From Terrilactibacillus tamarindi (GTDB lineage Bacteria; Bacillota; Bacilli; Bacillales; Sporolactobacillaceae): DNA of 64,000 bases. Under the pieces are notes generated by a model, which saw only the letters and a list, made by a program, of their open reading frames with translations, made no database searches and was not told where the DNA came from. Made by a program: the position numbers and the translations under genes. Shown here one piece after another: positions 1 to 8,134 of this stretch. The stretch's first letter is position 1. Each line of letters opens with the position of its first letter. The DNA lies in contig NZ_WNHB01000012.1 in the NCBI RefSeq assembly GCF_009718825.1, forward strand, positions 42,794 through 106,793, given 5' to 3'.

Positions 1-1179
1 ATTAACGATAAATATGGTCATAACATTGGAGATTCCTTATTAGAGAAATTTGCGAATCGTATTAAGAAGTGTCTTCGAGAAGACGATCTCATTGTACGGC
101 AAGGTGGTGACGAGTTTATCATCATTCTTGATAACGTGATGGTCAAAGAAAATGTCATCGTAGTCATTGAAAAACTAATAGACAATATTTCAGCTCCCTT
201 TCTGGTTTTTGAGAAAAAACAAATTGGAGTATCGGTCAGTATTGGCATAAGCTTGGGGCGTATTGACTCTGAACAAACAAATATCGATGGATTGGTAGAC
301 ACTTTAATAAAACAAGCTGATATCGCTATGTATCATGCAAAAAAACAAATAGGTAATTCTTATTGTTTCAATACTCCTAATCAAAACAATGAATTAGAAC
401 GTTATTACAAAATAGAAAATGAGCTTAGAAATGCTTTGAGGAATAATCAGTTTCATATTGTCTATCAACCAATTATTAATTTAACTCATAATACAATTAG
501 TGCAGCTGAGGCCTTGCTACGTTGGGAAAGTCCTATTTTGGGACATGTACCGCCATCAGAGTTTATTCCTTTGTTAGAAGAATTTGATCTAATCACGGAA
601 ATAGGCAACTGGGTATTACAAAAAGTGTGTTGTCAAATGAAATCATGGCTCATTCAAGGAATTAAATTAAAGAGAATATGCGTCAATGTCTCTCCAATTC
701 AGTTTAAGGACACATCATTTGTGAAAAATTTAGAAAAAATTCTTGATGAGGCCAGGCTTGATCCAGCTTATTTAGAAATTGAAATAACTGAGGGAACGAT
801 ATTGGATATGAAGGAATCTGAAAAAATTCTAAGAGATTTAAAATCGCATAAAATAGGCATCTCCATTGATGATTTTGGAACAGGATATTCATCTTTGAGT
901 TATTTAAAACAACTTCCAATAGATACTCTAAAGATTGATAAATCTTTTATCAAAGAGTTGGATTTAGATGGAAAAGTGATCGTAAATACAATCATAAGCA
1001 TGGGAGAACATCTAAATCATAGGGTTATTGCTGAAGGAATCGAAACAAAGGAACAACTGGACTATTTAAAGCAACAGAATTGTCATGAGGGTCAAGGTTT
1101 CTATTGGAGTAAGCCTATCAATGCTGATAGATTTCAGAAATATATTGAAGATTTCAAGACGATGAAATTAAAAATATGA
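1..1179 (+). CDS. GGDEF-EAL cyclic-di-GMP protein, 5' end outside window
   Basis: The reading frame is open from base 1, so the N-terminus (any sensor region and the start of the GGDEF domain) lies upstream of the window. The visible GGDEF part carries the active-site motif GGDEF preceded by RQ, and a product-inhibition I-site R-E-D-D exactly five residues before it, so cyclase activity is plausible. From about residue 135 an EAL domain follows, with EALLRW, the DDFGTG loop, KIDKSFI, the EGIE motif and a C-terminal QGFYWSKP. All the usual phosphodiesterase signature residues appear present. This is a dual-domain c-di-GMP synthase/hydrolase; which activity dominates cannot be read from sequence. 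A hairpin terminator follows it. The family call is very secure. Confidence 0.95.
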   Translation: MNDKYGHNIGDSLLEKFANRIKKCLREDDLIVRQGGDEFIIILDNVMVKENVIVVIEKLIDNISAPFLVFEKKQIGVSVSIGISLGRIDSEQTNIDGLVDTLIKQADIAMYHAKKQIGNSYCFNTPNQNNELERYYKIENELRNALRNNQFHIVYQPIINLTHNTISAAEALLRWESPILGHVPPSEFIPLLEEFDLITEIGNWVLQKVCCQMKSWLIQGIKLKRICVNVSPIQFKDTSFVKNLEKILDEARLDPAYLEIEITEGTILDMKESEKILRDLKSHKIGISIDDFGTGYSSLSYLKQLPIDTLKIDKSFIKELDLDGKVIVNTIISMGEHLNHRVIAEGIETKEQLDYLKQQNCHEGQGFYWSKPINADRFQKYIEDFKTMKLKI

Positions 1180-1209
1180 AACTTTATTCATAGTTCTCGA
1201 TTTGAAGTG

Positions 1210-1265
1210 TAGGTTGTTGATTCAATAGGTTGGTACCTTGATAACCTACTTATCTAATTTTTTTA
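1210..1265 (+). terminator. Rho-independent terminator after GGDEF-EAL gene
   Basis: Imperfect hairpin with TAGGTT and TTCAA pairing to TTGA and AACCTA, followed by a run of seven T. It sits about 30 bp after the stop codon. Confidence 0.55.
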
Positions 1266-1354
1266 TTACACCATATGACTTAGTCTTATTCACTTACCTT
1301 GTATAAAACTTCCTCGTTATGGATAAAAATGACTAATTAATGAAATAGGAAAAA

Positions 1355-1817
1355 ATGAGGGACATTCTCTTGTTATTTCATATATTAGCTGGATTTGTCA
1401 TTCCATGGATTATTGCAGGCTTTATTTTCAGAAATAAAATAAAGTTACTATTGACTTTTGTTCCCGCTGTAATGGCTATTAGTTTACTTATCAACCAGTT
1501 TGGTTTTAACTTCTTTTGGAGACTGGATGTGAGATTCACAGAAATTTCATTAGCAGCTATCCCTTATGTGGTCGGTATATCCTATTCTAGGCTGTCTTTT
1601 TATTTTCTTTGTACATTATAGAAAATACAACAAAACCGTCATGTTCTTTTTATTTATTGTTATTACCACAATTATGGAATTAATCGGTGTTTTGTTTGGA
1701 AAAGTCATTTATCGAAATGATTGGAACATCGGCTGGACGTTAGTTAGCTACTCACTTGCCTATGTGGTGCTTTATCTTTACTACAGATTGACTATAAAAT
1801 ATAAGGTTTTCGGTTAG
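1355..1817 (+). pseudogene. Frameshifted small multi-pass membrane protein (CBO0543-like)
   Basis: Two overlapping hydrophobic reading frames (1355-1621 and 1566-1817) make sense only as one protein of about 150 residues. The first gives three or four membrane segments beginning MRDILLLFHILAG and runs correctly to SLAAIPYVVG. The second resumes with YPILGCLFIFF and continues to a short basic tail. Restoring two bases in the TATA stretch near 1573-1578 would join PYVVGI to YPILG in one frame, so a TA-dinucleotide slip (or a sequencing error there) is the simplest explanation. The joined protein resembles the CBO0543-type family of small Bacillales membrane proteins of unknown function; that assignment is from memory and moderate. 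The spacing to the MFS operon gives no functional clue. Confidence 0.6.
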
Positions 1818-2090
1818 TCAACTAGATGCCTAAAATATTTCAAGTTTGATATCACGCCACAAACTTTGGATTCAAACAGTCGTGGCAAGCCCTTACATAA
1901 CCTATCGCTATTTTGAAGGTTGCTCCCAATTAATGAAAAGGGAACTGAAAGGTTATATCAACCTATTAATCAATCTTTATAAACACTTCCTATTTATCTT
2001 GTTATGATGAAATATAAAATGTATATTTTTTTCTCCAGTCATTTAAGTTCCGGTACTAGCTATTAAGTAAGTTAGTTTAATTTAAATATT

Positions 2091-2113
2091 ACAGGGGTAC
2101 TTTTTGTACCTGT
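2091..2113 (+). promoter_or_regulatory. Leader hairpin upstream of MFS gene
   Basis: Stem ACAGG-GGTAC / GTAC-CTGT with a T5 loop, six bases before the terminator at 2120. The remainder of the 1818-2179 intergenic stretch shows no gene. Two hairpins in tandem before a transporter could be a transcription attenuator, but no known riboswitch was recognised. Confidence 0.35.
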
Positions 2114-2119
2114 ATAACT

Positions 2120-2148
2120 ACGCTCCTATGAATAGGGGCGTTTTTTTT
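2120..2148 (+). terminator. Intrinsic terminator in the MFS leader region
   Basis: Ten-base stem ACGCTCCTAT / ATAGGGGCGT with a very short loop and eight T. It lies only 32 bp before the MFS start codon, so it either ends an upstream transcript or attenuates the MFS operon. Confidence 0.7.
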
Positions 2149-2179
2149 ATAATCTTAATTCAGAAAGTGAGGTGAGGGA

Positions 2180-3385
2180 ATGGAACAAAAAAGATCAATA
2201 TCAAGACGTACCGTGCTGTTAATGGCCATCACGTGCGGCTTCACTGTTTCCAATGTATATCTTAATCAAAATTTATTATTAAGCATGGCAGAAACTTTTC
2301 GTATTTCATCAACAGAAATAGGTATAGTAGCGACTCTATCACAAGTTGGTTATGCGATAGGTAATTTAACTCTTGTGCCGTTAGGGGATCTATTTGAAAG
2401 ACGAAAAATGATTTTATCGTTATTAATGTTTGTCTGTCTAAGTCTTGTTGCTTCTGCGCTGTCACCAAATTTTATTTGGTTGATCATGGCTAACTTATTT
2501 TTAGGTTTCTTTACTATTGTGCCGCAAATTATCGTGCCATTAGCTGCTAGTTTCTCTATCGATAAGGAGCGTGGAAAGGTATTAGGTAATGTCGCCATAG
2601 GATTAGTTTGTGGAATATTAGGTGCCCGTTTTATTAGTGGTGTGGTGAATAATTATTTGGGTTGGCGATCGATGTATTGGATCTCATTTGGATGTACACT
2701 TGTGATCATTTTACTGATAAAAATGCACTTACCTAAAAGTAAAGGGATTCAATCTATGAAATATGGTGAGTTACTTCAATCACTTTGGCCACTTTTTCTT
2801 AGAGAAAAAATATTAAGGAGAGCCTGCGTAAGTCAAGCTATGATGTTCGGGGCATTTAGTTTGTTTTGGACAACGTTAGTTTTCCGTTTAAGTCATTCCC
2901 CATTTCATTATTCAAGCAGTGTAGCAGGAACAATTGGTTTAGTGGGGATAGGAGGAGCTTTTGCTACCCCTATCATTGGACGAATCATTGACCACAAAGG
3001 AGCAACATTTGCAAACATTTTATGTATGTTGCTTGGTTTCATTTCTTTTATGCTCTTTACTATAGGGAATACCTCTTTAATAGCTATTGTTATCGGTAGC
3101 CTCTTTATTACCATGGGAACACAAGCCAACCAGGTTGCTTGTCAAGCCCAAATTTTCCTACTTCCTGAGGAAATACGAAGTCGATTAAATGGCATTTATA
3201 TGGTATCTACTTTTTTAGGAGGAGCACTGGGCTCTTATTTAGGTACTCTCGCTTGGAGTCACTATAAATGGGGCGGAGTATGTTTTGTTGGTTTAATTAT
3301 GATCATTGTTGCATTTACTTCAGCTTTTGGTTTGAAGAAAAAAATAAATACAGAAGCAAAAGTGTCACAAAGGAGAGGACAATAA
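2180..3385 (+). CDS. MFS transporter (DHA1-like drug/sugar efflux type)
   Basis: A 401-residue protein with about twelve hydrophobic segments, the usual MFS size. The loop between helices 2 and 3 has GDLFERRK, matching MFS motif A (GxLxDrxGrkx). The overall look is that of the predicted arabinose-efflux/drug:H+ antiporter subgroup in the cytoplasmic membrane. The start follows a strong GAGGTGAGGG site. Its stop TAA shares one base with the ATG of the next gene, so it is translationally coupled to the carboxymuconolactone decarboxylase-like protein, and an XRE regulator lies just downstream. The substrate cannot be inferred. Confidence 0.85.
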   Translation: MEQKRSISRRTVLLMAITCGFTVSNVYLNQNLLLSMAETFRISSTEIGIVATLSQVGYAIGNLTLVPLGDLFERRKMILSLLMFVCLSLVASALSPNFIWLIMANLFLGFFTIVPQIIVPLAASFSIDKERGKVLGNVAIGLVCGILGARFISGVVNNYLGWRSMYWISFGCTLVIILLIKMHLPKSKGIQSMKYGELLQSLWPLFLREKILRRACVSQAMMFGAFSLFWTTLVFRLSHSPFHYSSSVAGTIGLVGIGGAFATPIIGRIIDHKGATFANILCMLLGFISFMLFTIGNTSLIAIVIGSLFITMGTQANQVACQAQIFLLPEEIRSRLNGIYMVSTFLGGALGSYLGTLAWSHYKWGGVCFVGLIMIIVAFTSAFGLKKKINTEAKVSQRRGQ

Positions 3386-3780
3386 TGATAAAAAAAGATG
3401 AAAACTTCGAAAAAGGTTTAAATATTTTAAAACAAATAGACAGTGAGAATTATGAAAGTATTGTAGATAGCTTTAAAGATTCAATTGCTCCGGATTTGGG
3501 GACATTGGCTGTTTCATTTAATTATGGACAAATTTTTTCTAGGCCAGGCTTAGATTTGAAGTCACGCCTTCTGGCCACTGTTGCTGGCTTAACAGCTATG
3601 GGTAATATTGAGCAACTGAAATTTTATATAAATGGAGCACTAAACGTTGGATGGACTGAAGAAGAGATTGTTGAAGCTATGATGCAAATGATTATTTATT
3701 CAGGGTTTCCGAGTGGATTGAATACAATTTTAACAGTAGCTACAGAAGTTTTTGAAGATAGAAAAGCAAAGAATATATAA
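3385..3780 (+). CDS. Carboxymuconolactone decarboxylase (CMD) family protein, PcaC-type
   Basis: A 131-residue protein starting at the ATG overlapping the MFS stop codon, after AAAGGAGAGG; a longer frame upstream would run inside the MFS gene and is rejected. The core SRLLATVAGLTAMG, the segment GALNVGWTEEEIVEAMMQ and YSGFPSGLN follow the PcaC/4-carboxymuconolactone decarboxylase pattern. There is no cysteine in the protein, so it cannot act as an AhpD-like CxxC peroxidase partner. It is a small all-helical, probably oligomeric cytosolic enzyme; its substrate is unknown. Cotranscription with the MFS pump suggests the two handle the same compound. Confidence 0.85.
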   Translation: MIKKDENFEKGLNILKQIDSENYESIVDSFKDSIAPDLGTLAVSFNYGQIFSRPGLDLKSRLLATVAGLTAMGNIEQLKFYINGALNVGWTEEEIVEAMMQMIIYSGFPSGLNTILTVATEVFEDRKAKNI

Positions 3781-3818
3781 ATTAACGTATGGTCGAATTT
3801 AAAACAAAGTTTCTTTTC

Positions 3819-3850
3819 AGAGTGGGAAAATTCCCGCTCTCTTTATTTTT
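3819..3850 (+). terminator. Intrinsic terminator after CMD gene
   Basis: Ten-bp stem AGAGTGGGAA / TTCCCGCTCT with one wobble and a two-base loop, followed by CTTTATTTTTT. Confidence 0.85.
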
Positions 3851-3901
3851 TGATATTCTAAGTTAAAGACTCCTAAAAAGAATAGTCGGGAGGAATGAAC
3901 T

Positions 3902-4738
3902 GTGAGTATGGATAAAGAAAGAAAAAAAGAACTAGGAAAATTTCTTAAATCAAAGAGAGGAAAAATATCACCTACAGAGTTTGGTTTACCTATTGGTAAA
4001 AGAAGAAAAGCAATAGGATTAAGAAGAGAAGAACTATCTCAGTTAGCAGGAATTGGTTTAACTTGGTACACGTGGTTGGAACAAGGACGTGATATTCAAG
4101 TTTCAACACAAGTGTTAGATAGTATCTCAAGAATTTTAAAATTAAATCATGAAGAACGGAAACATATTTACCTGTTAGCAAACCATCAAATCCCTTTGGA
4201 CAACAATTCTGATATAGTCGATACCTTACATCCAGTTGTACAAAATTTCATTAACCATCAAAAAGATTGTCCGATATATGTGACTAATGAAAAATGGGAT
4301 GTAATATCTTGGAATAAAGCGGCTTGTAAAGTTTTTGGGGATTTTACTAAAATGAGTTCAAAAGAGAAAAATGCTCTTTGGAGATGTTTTTGCTCTAAAG
4401 ACTATAAAGAACTCCTTGTAAATTGGGAAGATCATGCGAAACGCTTACTTGCACAATTTAGAGCAACAACCAACCGATTTATTGGTGAAAGATGGTATAA
4501 AGATTTAATCGATGAATTAAGAACCACTAGTGAAAAATTCAACAATTGGTGGGGGGATCAAGAAATTTTAGGTACACCCATTGGGGAAAAAGAAATTAGA
4601 CATCCTTACATAGGAACATTATTTATGGAACATATGACATTACAAGTTTATGATTCTCCAGATCTTAAGTTAACGATTTATCGGCCTTTGGAGAAAGGTC
4701 ATACGGCAGAGAAAATGGAAAGATTATTAAATGGTTAA
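3902..4738 (+). CDS. XRE-family regulator with MmyB-like ligand-binding domain
   Basis: A 278-residue protein. Residues ~27-92 form an HTH_31/XRE domain (RREELSQLAGIGLTWYTWLE is the classic helix-turn-helix of the MmyB group). The remainder is an MmyB-like ligand-binding domain (NEKWDVISWNKAA, RFIGERWYKDLI, HPYIGTLFMEHMTLQVY). GTG at 3902 is chosen because GGGAGG lies eight bases upstream; the ATG six bases later is too far away. Position directly behind the MFS/CMD pair in the same orientation, with only a terminator between, suggests it controls that efflux module, a common arrangement for this family. No operator was identified. Confidence 0.85.
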   Translation: MSMDKERKKELGKFLKSKRGKISPTEFGLPIGKRRKAIGLRREELSQLAGIGLTWYTWLEQGRDIQVSTQVLDSISRILKLNHEERKHIYLLANHQIPLDNNSDIVDTLHPVVQNFINHQKDCPIYVTNEKWDVISWNKAACKVFGDFTKMSSKEKNALWRCFCSKDYKELLVNWEDHAKRLLAQFRATTNRFIGERWYKDLIDELRTTSEKFNNWWGDQEILGTPIGEKEIRHPYIGTLFMEHMTLQVYDSPDLKLTIYRPLEKGHTAEKMERLLNG

Positions 4739-4741
4739 CAT

Positions 4742-4786
4742 TAGTCGCATTTTCCTAGAATAAAAAGAAAATAACGACTATTTTTT
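4742..4786 (+). terminator. Terminator after XRE regulator
   Basis: TAGTCG-C-ATTTTC pairs with GAAAAT-AA-CGACTA across a 12-base loop, followed by six T. Confidence 0.65.
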
Positions 4787-4796
4787 AAAGCCGATG

Positions 4797-4840
4797 GAAA
4801 AGCCCTTGGTCTTTTTCTTGGTCAAGGGCCATCTTTTTAT
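4797..4840 (-). terminator. Terminator after Sm-like/Tyr-rich protein gene
   Basis: GCCCTTG / CAAGGGC stem just downstream of the minus-strand gene ending at 4843, with a short T run on that strand and a five-T run on the other, so it may work in both directions. Confidence 0.55.
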
Positions 4841-4842
4841 CA

Positions 4843-5220
4843 TTAGTAAGGATATGGATAGTAAGGATAGTAATAAGGATAAGGATAGAAGAATGGAAAG
4901 ACGAATTGGAAATATGGAAAGCGATAAGGTCTAAATCGACGGTATCTTGGATAACCACCATAACCACCGCCATAATATCTTTCATCGGATGATTCTCTTT
5001 CACTTTCACTTACGTCTTCAGGAACCAATAACATAACATGTTGATCGTCCATACCTGTTAGAATACCTTCTATTTTTTTACCATCTTTCATTTGACCAAC
5101 AACATGATAATTCATATACTTTTGGCAAATTTGTTTAATATTACTTTGTTCCTGATCTCTAACAAAATCAGAGTTCATATCAAAACCTTGCTGACCCATT
5201 TGTTCATTTTCTGGATACAT
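4843..5220 (-). CDS. Small protein with Sm-like segment and Tyr/Pro/Phe-rich C-terminal tail
   Basis: A 125-residue protein. Residues ~28-70 (NYHVVGQMKDGKKIEGILTG followed by MDDQHVMLLVP) look like the first strands of an Sm/LSm-type beta barrel. Residues ~82-125 are low-complexity: GGGYGGYPRYRR, then alternating Tyr, Phe and Pro to the end. Similar proteins are common in spore-forming Bacillaceae, where they are usually annotated hypothetical; aromatic-rich tails are frequent in spore coat and exosporium proteins, so a spore surface role is a guess. Start ATG follows AAAGGAGGAG at good spacing. Transcribed alone, convergent with the XRE gene. Confidence 0.7.
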   Translation of the reverse strand: MYPENEQMGQQGFDMNSDFVRDQEQSNIKQICQKYMNYHVVGQMKDGKKIEGILTGMDDQHVMLLVPEDVSESERESSDERYYGGGYGGYPRYRRFRPYRFPYFQFVFPFFYPYPYYYPYYPYPY

Positions 5221-5394
5221 ACGTCATATCTCCTCCTTTGCTATACCAAGATATGCACCTAAGTATGTTTAGGTTACGAAATAAATATTTTAGATCTTAA
5301 ATGACTTAGTTTTCAATTATGTCGAATTCTAATAGTGTATTGCCTTCTTATTCACGTATAATAAAGTTAGTATATATAAGGAGTGTTGTTTGAA

Positions 5395-5664
5395 ATGCGG
5401 GCCATATTGACGGTTATAGGAAAAGATAACGTTGGGATCATTGCTGGTGTGAGTCAAAAATTAGCGGATCTCAATGTGAACATATTAGATGTGAGTCAAA
5501 CGATTATGAATGGTTATTTTACGATGATGATGATCCTTGATCTAGAAAAAGTGACAGAAAGCTTTGATGATATAAAAACAGCATTGTCAGCGAAAGGCGA
5601 TGAATTACACGTACAAATTAAAATTCAACGCGAAGAAATATTCAAGTCAATGCACAGTTTGTGA
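5395..5664 (+). CDS. ACT-domain protein, UPF0237 family
   Basis: An 89-residue single ACT domain (MRAILTVIGKDNVGIIAGVS) of the UPF0237 family, the size typical of these stand-alone GcvR-like proteins. ATG at 5395 is preferred over an in-frame GTG 12 bases upstream, because AAGGAG ends immediately at that GTG. The gene lies 13 bp before the PFL-family gene; the pair is kept together in many Firmicutes, which implies joint function, probably ligand-sensing regulation of the partner. The ligand is unknown. Confidence 0.9.
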   Translation: MRAILTVIGKDNVGIIAGVSQKLADLNVNILDVSQTIMNGYFTMMMILDLEKVTESFDDIKTALSAKGDELHVQIKIQREEIFKSMHSL

Positions 5665-5677
5665 GGTGAGGTAAATC

Positions 5678-7033
5678 ATGGAAACAACACAGATACTAGA
5701 AACCATACGCATGATTGAAGAAGAAAAATTAGATATTCGAACGATTACGATGGGCATTTCATTACTGGATTGTATCGATTCAGATGGAGATAAAGCTCGA
5801 CAACGTATTTATGAAAAAATTACTAGCAAAGCCAAGCATTTAGTCGAAGTTGGAGAGCATATCGAGTCGGAATTTGGTATCCCAATTATAAATAAACGTA
5901 TTTCTATCACACCGATCGCACTCATTGCAGGGGCTACAGATGATAAAGACTATGTCGCTTTTGCAAAAACACTCGATAAAGCGGCAAAAGAAGTGGGAGT
6001 CAATTTTATTGGCGGTTTTTCGGCTTTGGTTCAAAAAGGATACAATAAAGGTGATCAGATCTTAATTCAATCCATTCCAGAGGCGCTTAGCGTAACTGAC
6101 CGTGTCTGTTCATCCGTCAACGTTGGCTCCACACGCTCAGGAATTAATATGGATGCAGTGAAAGAACTTGGCACGGTCGTGAAGAAAACAGCTGAGTTGA
6201 CATCTGATACTCAAGGATTAGGCTGTGCGAAGCTGGTTATTTTTGCAAACGCCGTGGAAGATAACCCTTTCATGGCAGGGGCTTTTCACGGTGTCGGTGA
6301 AGCCGATTGTGTCATAAATGTCGGTGTTAGCGGACCAGGAGTCGTTAAACGAGCGCTTGAAAAAGTTAAAGGTGAACCTTTTGATGTTGTGGCAGAAACA
6401 GTGAAAAAAATTGCCTTTAAAATAACAAGAATGGGCCAACTGGTAGGTCAAGAAGCTTCTAAACGACTCGGTGTTCCTTTTGGTATCGTTGACTTGTCTC
6501 TTGCTCCAACACCTGCTGTTGGGGATTCTGTAGCTCATATTTTAGAGGAAATGGGACTTGAAGTTGTCGGTACACATGGCACAACAGCCGCACTGGCTTT
6601 ATTGAATGATGCGGTCAAAAAAGGCGGCGTTATGGCATGTGGACATGTTGGTGGATTAAGCGGAGCATTCATTCCAGTTTCAGAGGACGCAGGAATGATC
6701 GATGCCGTGAATAATGGCTCGCTCAATTTAGAAAAACTTGAGGCGATGACAGCTATTTGTTCAGTTGGCCTAGATATGATTGCTATACCAGGGGATACTC
6801 CAGCAGCAACAATATCGGCGATGATTGCTGACGAAGCTGCCATCGGTGTAATCAACAATAAAACGACAGCCGTTCGAATTATTCCTGCTCCAAATACAAA
6901 AGTTGGCGATACAGTTGAATTTGGTGGTTTACTTGGACATGCACCTGTTATGAAAGTGAATCCATTTTCTTCTGATGACTTTATTGCTCGAGGTGGACGC
7001 ATTCCAGCCCCAATACATTCATTTAAAAACTAA
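5678..7033 (+). CDS. PFL-fold protein, UPF0210/DUF711 family
   Basis: A 451-residue protein with the full length of the UPF0210 family, recognisable from [51 protein letters not shown] and the C-terminal [18 protein letters not shown]. The fold is related to glycyl-radical pyruvate formate-lyase proteins, but the family has no proven enzymatic activity as far as I know. It forms a two-gene operon with the upstream ACT-domain gene (GAGGTGAGG site, 13-bp gap). A terminator follows. Confidence 0.9.
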   Translation: METTQILETIRMIEEEKLDIRTITMGISLLDCIDSDGDKARQRIYEKITSKAKHLVEVGEHIESEFGIPIINKRISITPIALIAGATDDKDYVAFAKTLDKAAKEVGVNFIGGFSALVQKGYNKGDQILIQSIPEALSVTDRVCSSVNVGSTRSGINMDAVKELGTVVKKTAELTSDTQGLGCAKLVIFANAVEDNPFMAGAFHGVGEADCVINVGVSGPGVVKRALEKVKGEPFDVVAETVKKIAFKITRMGQLVGQEASKRLGVPFGIVDLSLAPTPAVGDSVAHILEEMGLEVVGTHGTTAALALLNDAVKKGGVMACGHVGGLSGAFIPVSEDAGMIDAVNNGSLNLEKLEAMTAICSVGLDMIAIPGDTPAATISAMIADEAAIGVINNKTTAVRIIPAPNTKVGDTVEFGGLLGHAPVMKVNPFSSDDFIARGGRIPAPIHSFKN

Positions 7034-7062
7034 ACAACATGATTAAAGGATGGATCCTATTA

Positions 7063-7084
7063 AAGGATTTGTCCTTTTATTTTG
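7063..7084 (+). terminator. Terminator after UPF0210 gene
   Basis: AAAGGA-TTTG-TCCTTT hairpin followed by TATTTT. Confidence 0.55.
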
Positions 7085-7183
7085 AAACACAAGGTAGCTG
7101 GTTTAGATAGATGATGGTATGTAAGAGGAATTATGGGGGGTAGTAAGAGAGTGTTTAAAAAATGAGAGAAGAAGATACATTAG

Positions 7184-7336
7184 CTAAGCTTTTTTTGTAT
7201 TAATAACTCTATAGCCAAAAGCGAGAAATTGAGCGGCAGACTCCTTCTTTATAACAAGGATGACTTTGTCATTAGTAATCAGTATCTCATCATGATGAAT
7301 CGATTCTTTATTTTTTGAATCAAGGATCCTTACCAA
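7184..7336 (-). CDS. Small hypothetical protein, 50 residues, TTG start
   Basis: Not recognised. On the minus strand a perfect AAGGAGGTGAT site sits four bases before a TTG codon that opens a 50-residue frame ending TKKA. The peptide is charged and soluble (NKESIHHDEILITNDKVIL, then VIKKESAAQFLAFGYRVI), with no signal or membrane segment. The start and Shine-Dalgarno are better than those of many neighbouring real genes, which is the main evidence. An interspersed repeat begins 27 bp upstream of the start, so the repeat sits where the promoter should be. Function unknown. Confidence 0.45.
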   Translation of the reverse strand: MVRILDSKNKESIHHDEILITNDKVILVIKKESAAQFLAFGYRVINTKKA

Positions 7337-7362
7337 GTAATCACCTCCTTATTTCTTTGAGA

Positions 7363-7520
7363 TTTATCCCACCTTAACGGCAAGTAGAGACCCCCACCTC
7401 AAGATTCTGAGTATTCAAGGAAGATCGGTGGGGGATCAACTGCCCGTAAAGGTCCGATTGGTTCAGCTAACCATCAGTGGGGGATTAAGAAAACCCCCAC
7501 TGATGGAAGCTTCACTTTAT
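7363..7520 (+). repeat. TTTAT-flanked palindromic interspersed element, copy 1 (full length)
   Basis: About 158 bp bounded by TTTAT on each side. It begins TTTATCCCACCTTAACGG and ends CTTCACTTTAT. It contains a CCCCCACC / GGTGGGGG hairpin with a long loop, and near the right end a 13-bp perfect stem CCATCAGTGGGGG / CCCCCACTGATGG. The ends are not inverted repeats of each other. Full copies recur at 19423 and 56541 in the same orientation; internally deleted 55-bp copies lie at 15434 and 61033. Confidence 0.9.
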
Positions 7521-7773
7521 AAGCTGCTGCTAGATTGAAGAACTTCGTAAAGCTATTCAATAACCTCAAGCCGATTTGCACAACCTGGGGCTAAAATTGT
7601 CCAACATCGGCTGACTTGCAAAATAAGAGTATCATAAATTATGTAGTAAAAACGTGTATTTACAATAGGTTTGAGAAATATTTACAAAGATGATTGAAAT
7701 TTAAAACAAAAAAGATGCATTTCTTTTTTATTTCTGATAAACTAGGATCACAATAACATATAAACGAATTTAG
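7521..7773. other. Intergenic stretch before the FMN riboswitch
   Basis: No gene seen. A 7-bp inverted repeat AGCCGAT / ATCGGCT with a 30-base loop (7569-7612) is the only visible structure. The riboflavin operon promoter must lie near its right end, but I could not place -35/-10 boxes confidently. Confidence 0.4.
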
Positions 7774-7914
7774 TCCTTCGGGGTAGGGTGAAATTCCCAA
7801 CCGGCGGTGATGATGCTTTAAAGTATCTAAGCCCGTGACCCGGTTATCTTTTAAGATAAGCGGTGGATTCAGTGAGAAACTGAAGCCGACAGTACAGTCT
7901 GGATGGGAGAAGGA
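7774..7914 (+). ncRNA. FMN riboswitch (RFN element)
   Basis: Canonical RFN sequence blocks in order: CTTCGGGGTAGGGTGAAATT, AACCGGCGGTGAT, AGCCCGTGACC, GGTGGATTCAGTGAGAAACT, GAAGCCGACAGTACAGTC and GATGGGAGAAGG. It precedes ribD by about 220 bp with a strong terminator between them (8076-8106). FMN binding should promote termination and shut off riboflavin synthesis, the established mode in Bacillus. Confidence 0.98.
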
Positions 7915-8075
7915 TCGTAAATGAGTGCAAACGAGTCGTGTGTTGGTTGCGTCTTCATCTATTTTTAGAGACAAAGTAACATCATTATTCTGTCAATATG
8001 AATAATGTTGCTTTCTTTCCGATATAAAAACACACACCTCTTTTTAATACACTCCTATGATTTTAAAACTCATCA

Positions 8076-8106
8076 CCCCTGAAGATACGTATCTTCAGGG
8101 GTTTTT
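8076..8106 (+). terminator. Riboswitch-controlled terminator of rib operon
   Basis: Perfect 13-bp palindromic stem CCCCTGAAGATAC / GTATCTTCAGGGG with T5. Located between the FMN aptamer and ribD, it is the expression platform of the riboswitch. Confidence 0.9.
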
Positions 8107-8134
8107 AAATGGATAAAAGTGAGCAGGTGAGACA

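Noticed and set aside
6535..7002. 155-codon minus-strand frame opposite the UPF0210 gene
   Set aside because: It is a shadow frame of a well-conserved gene, with no ribosome site and an unnatural composition.
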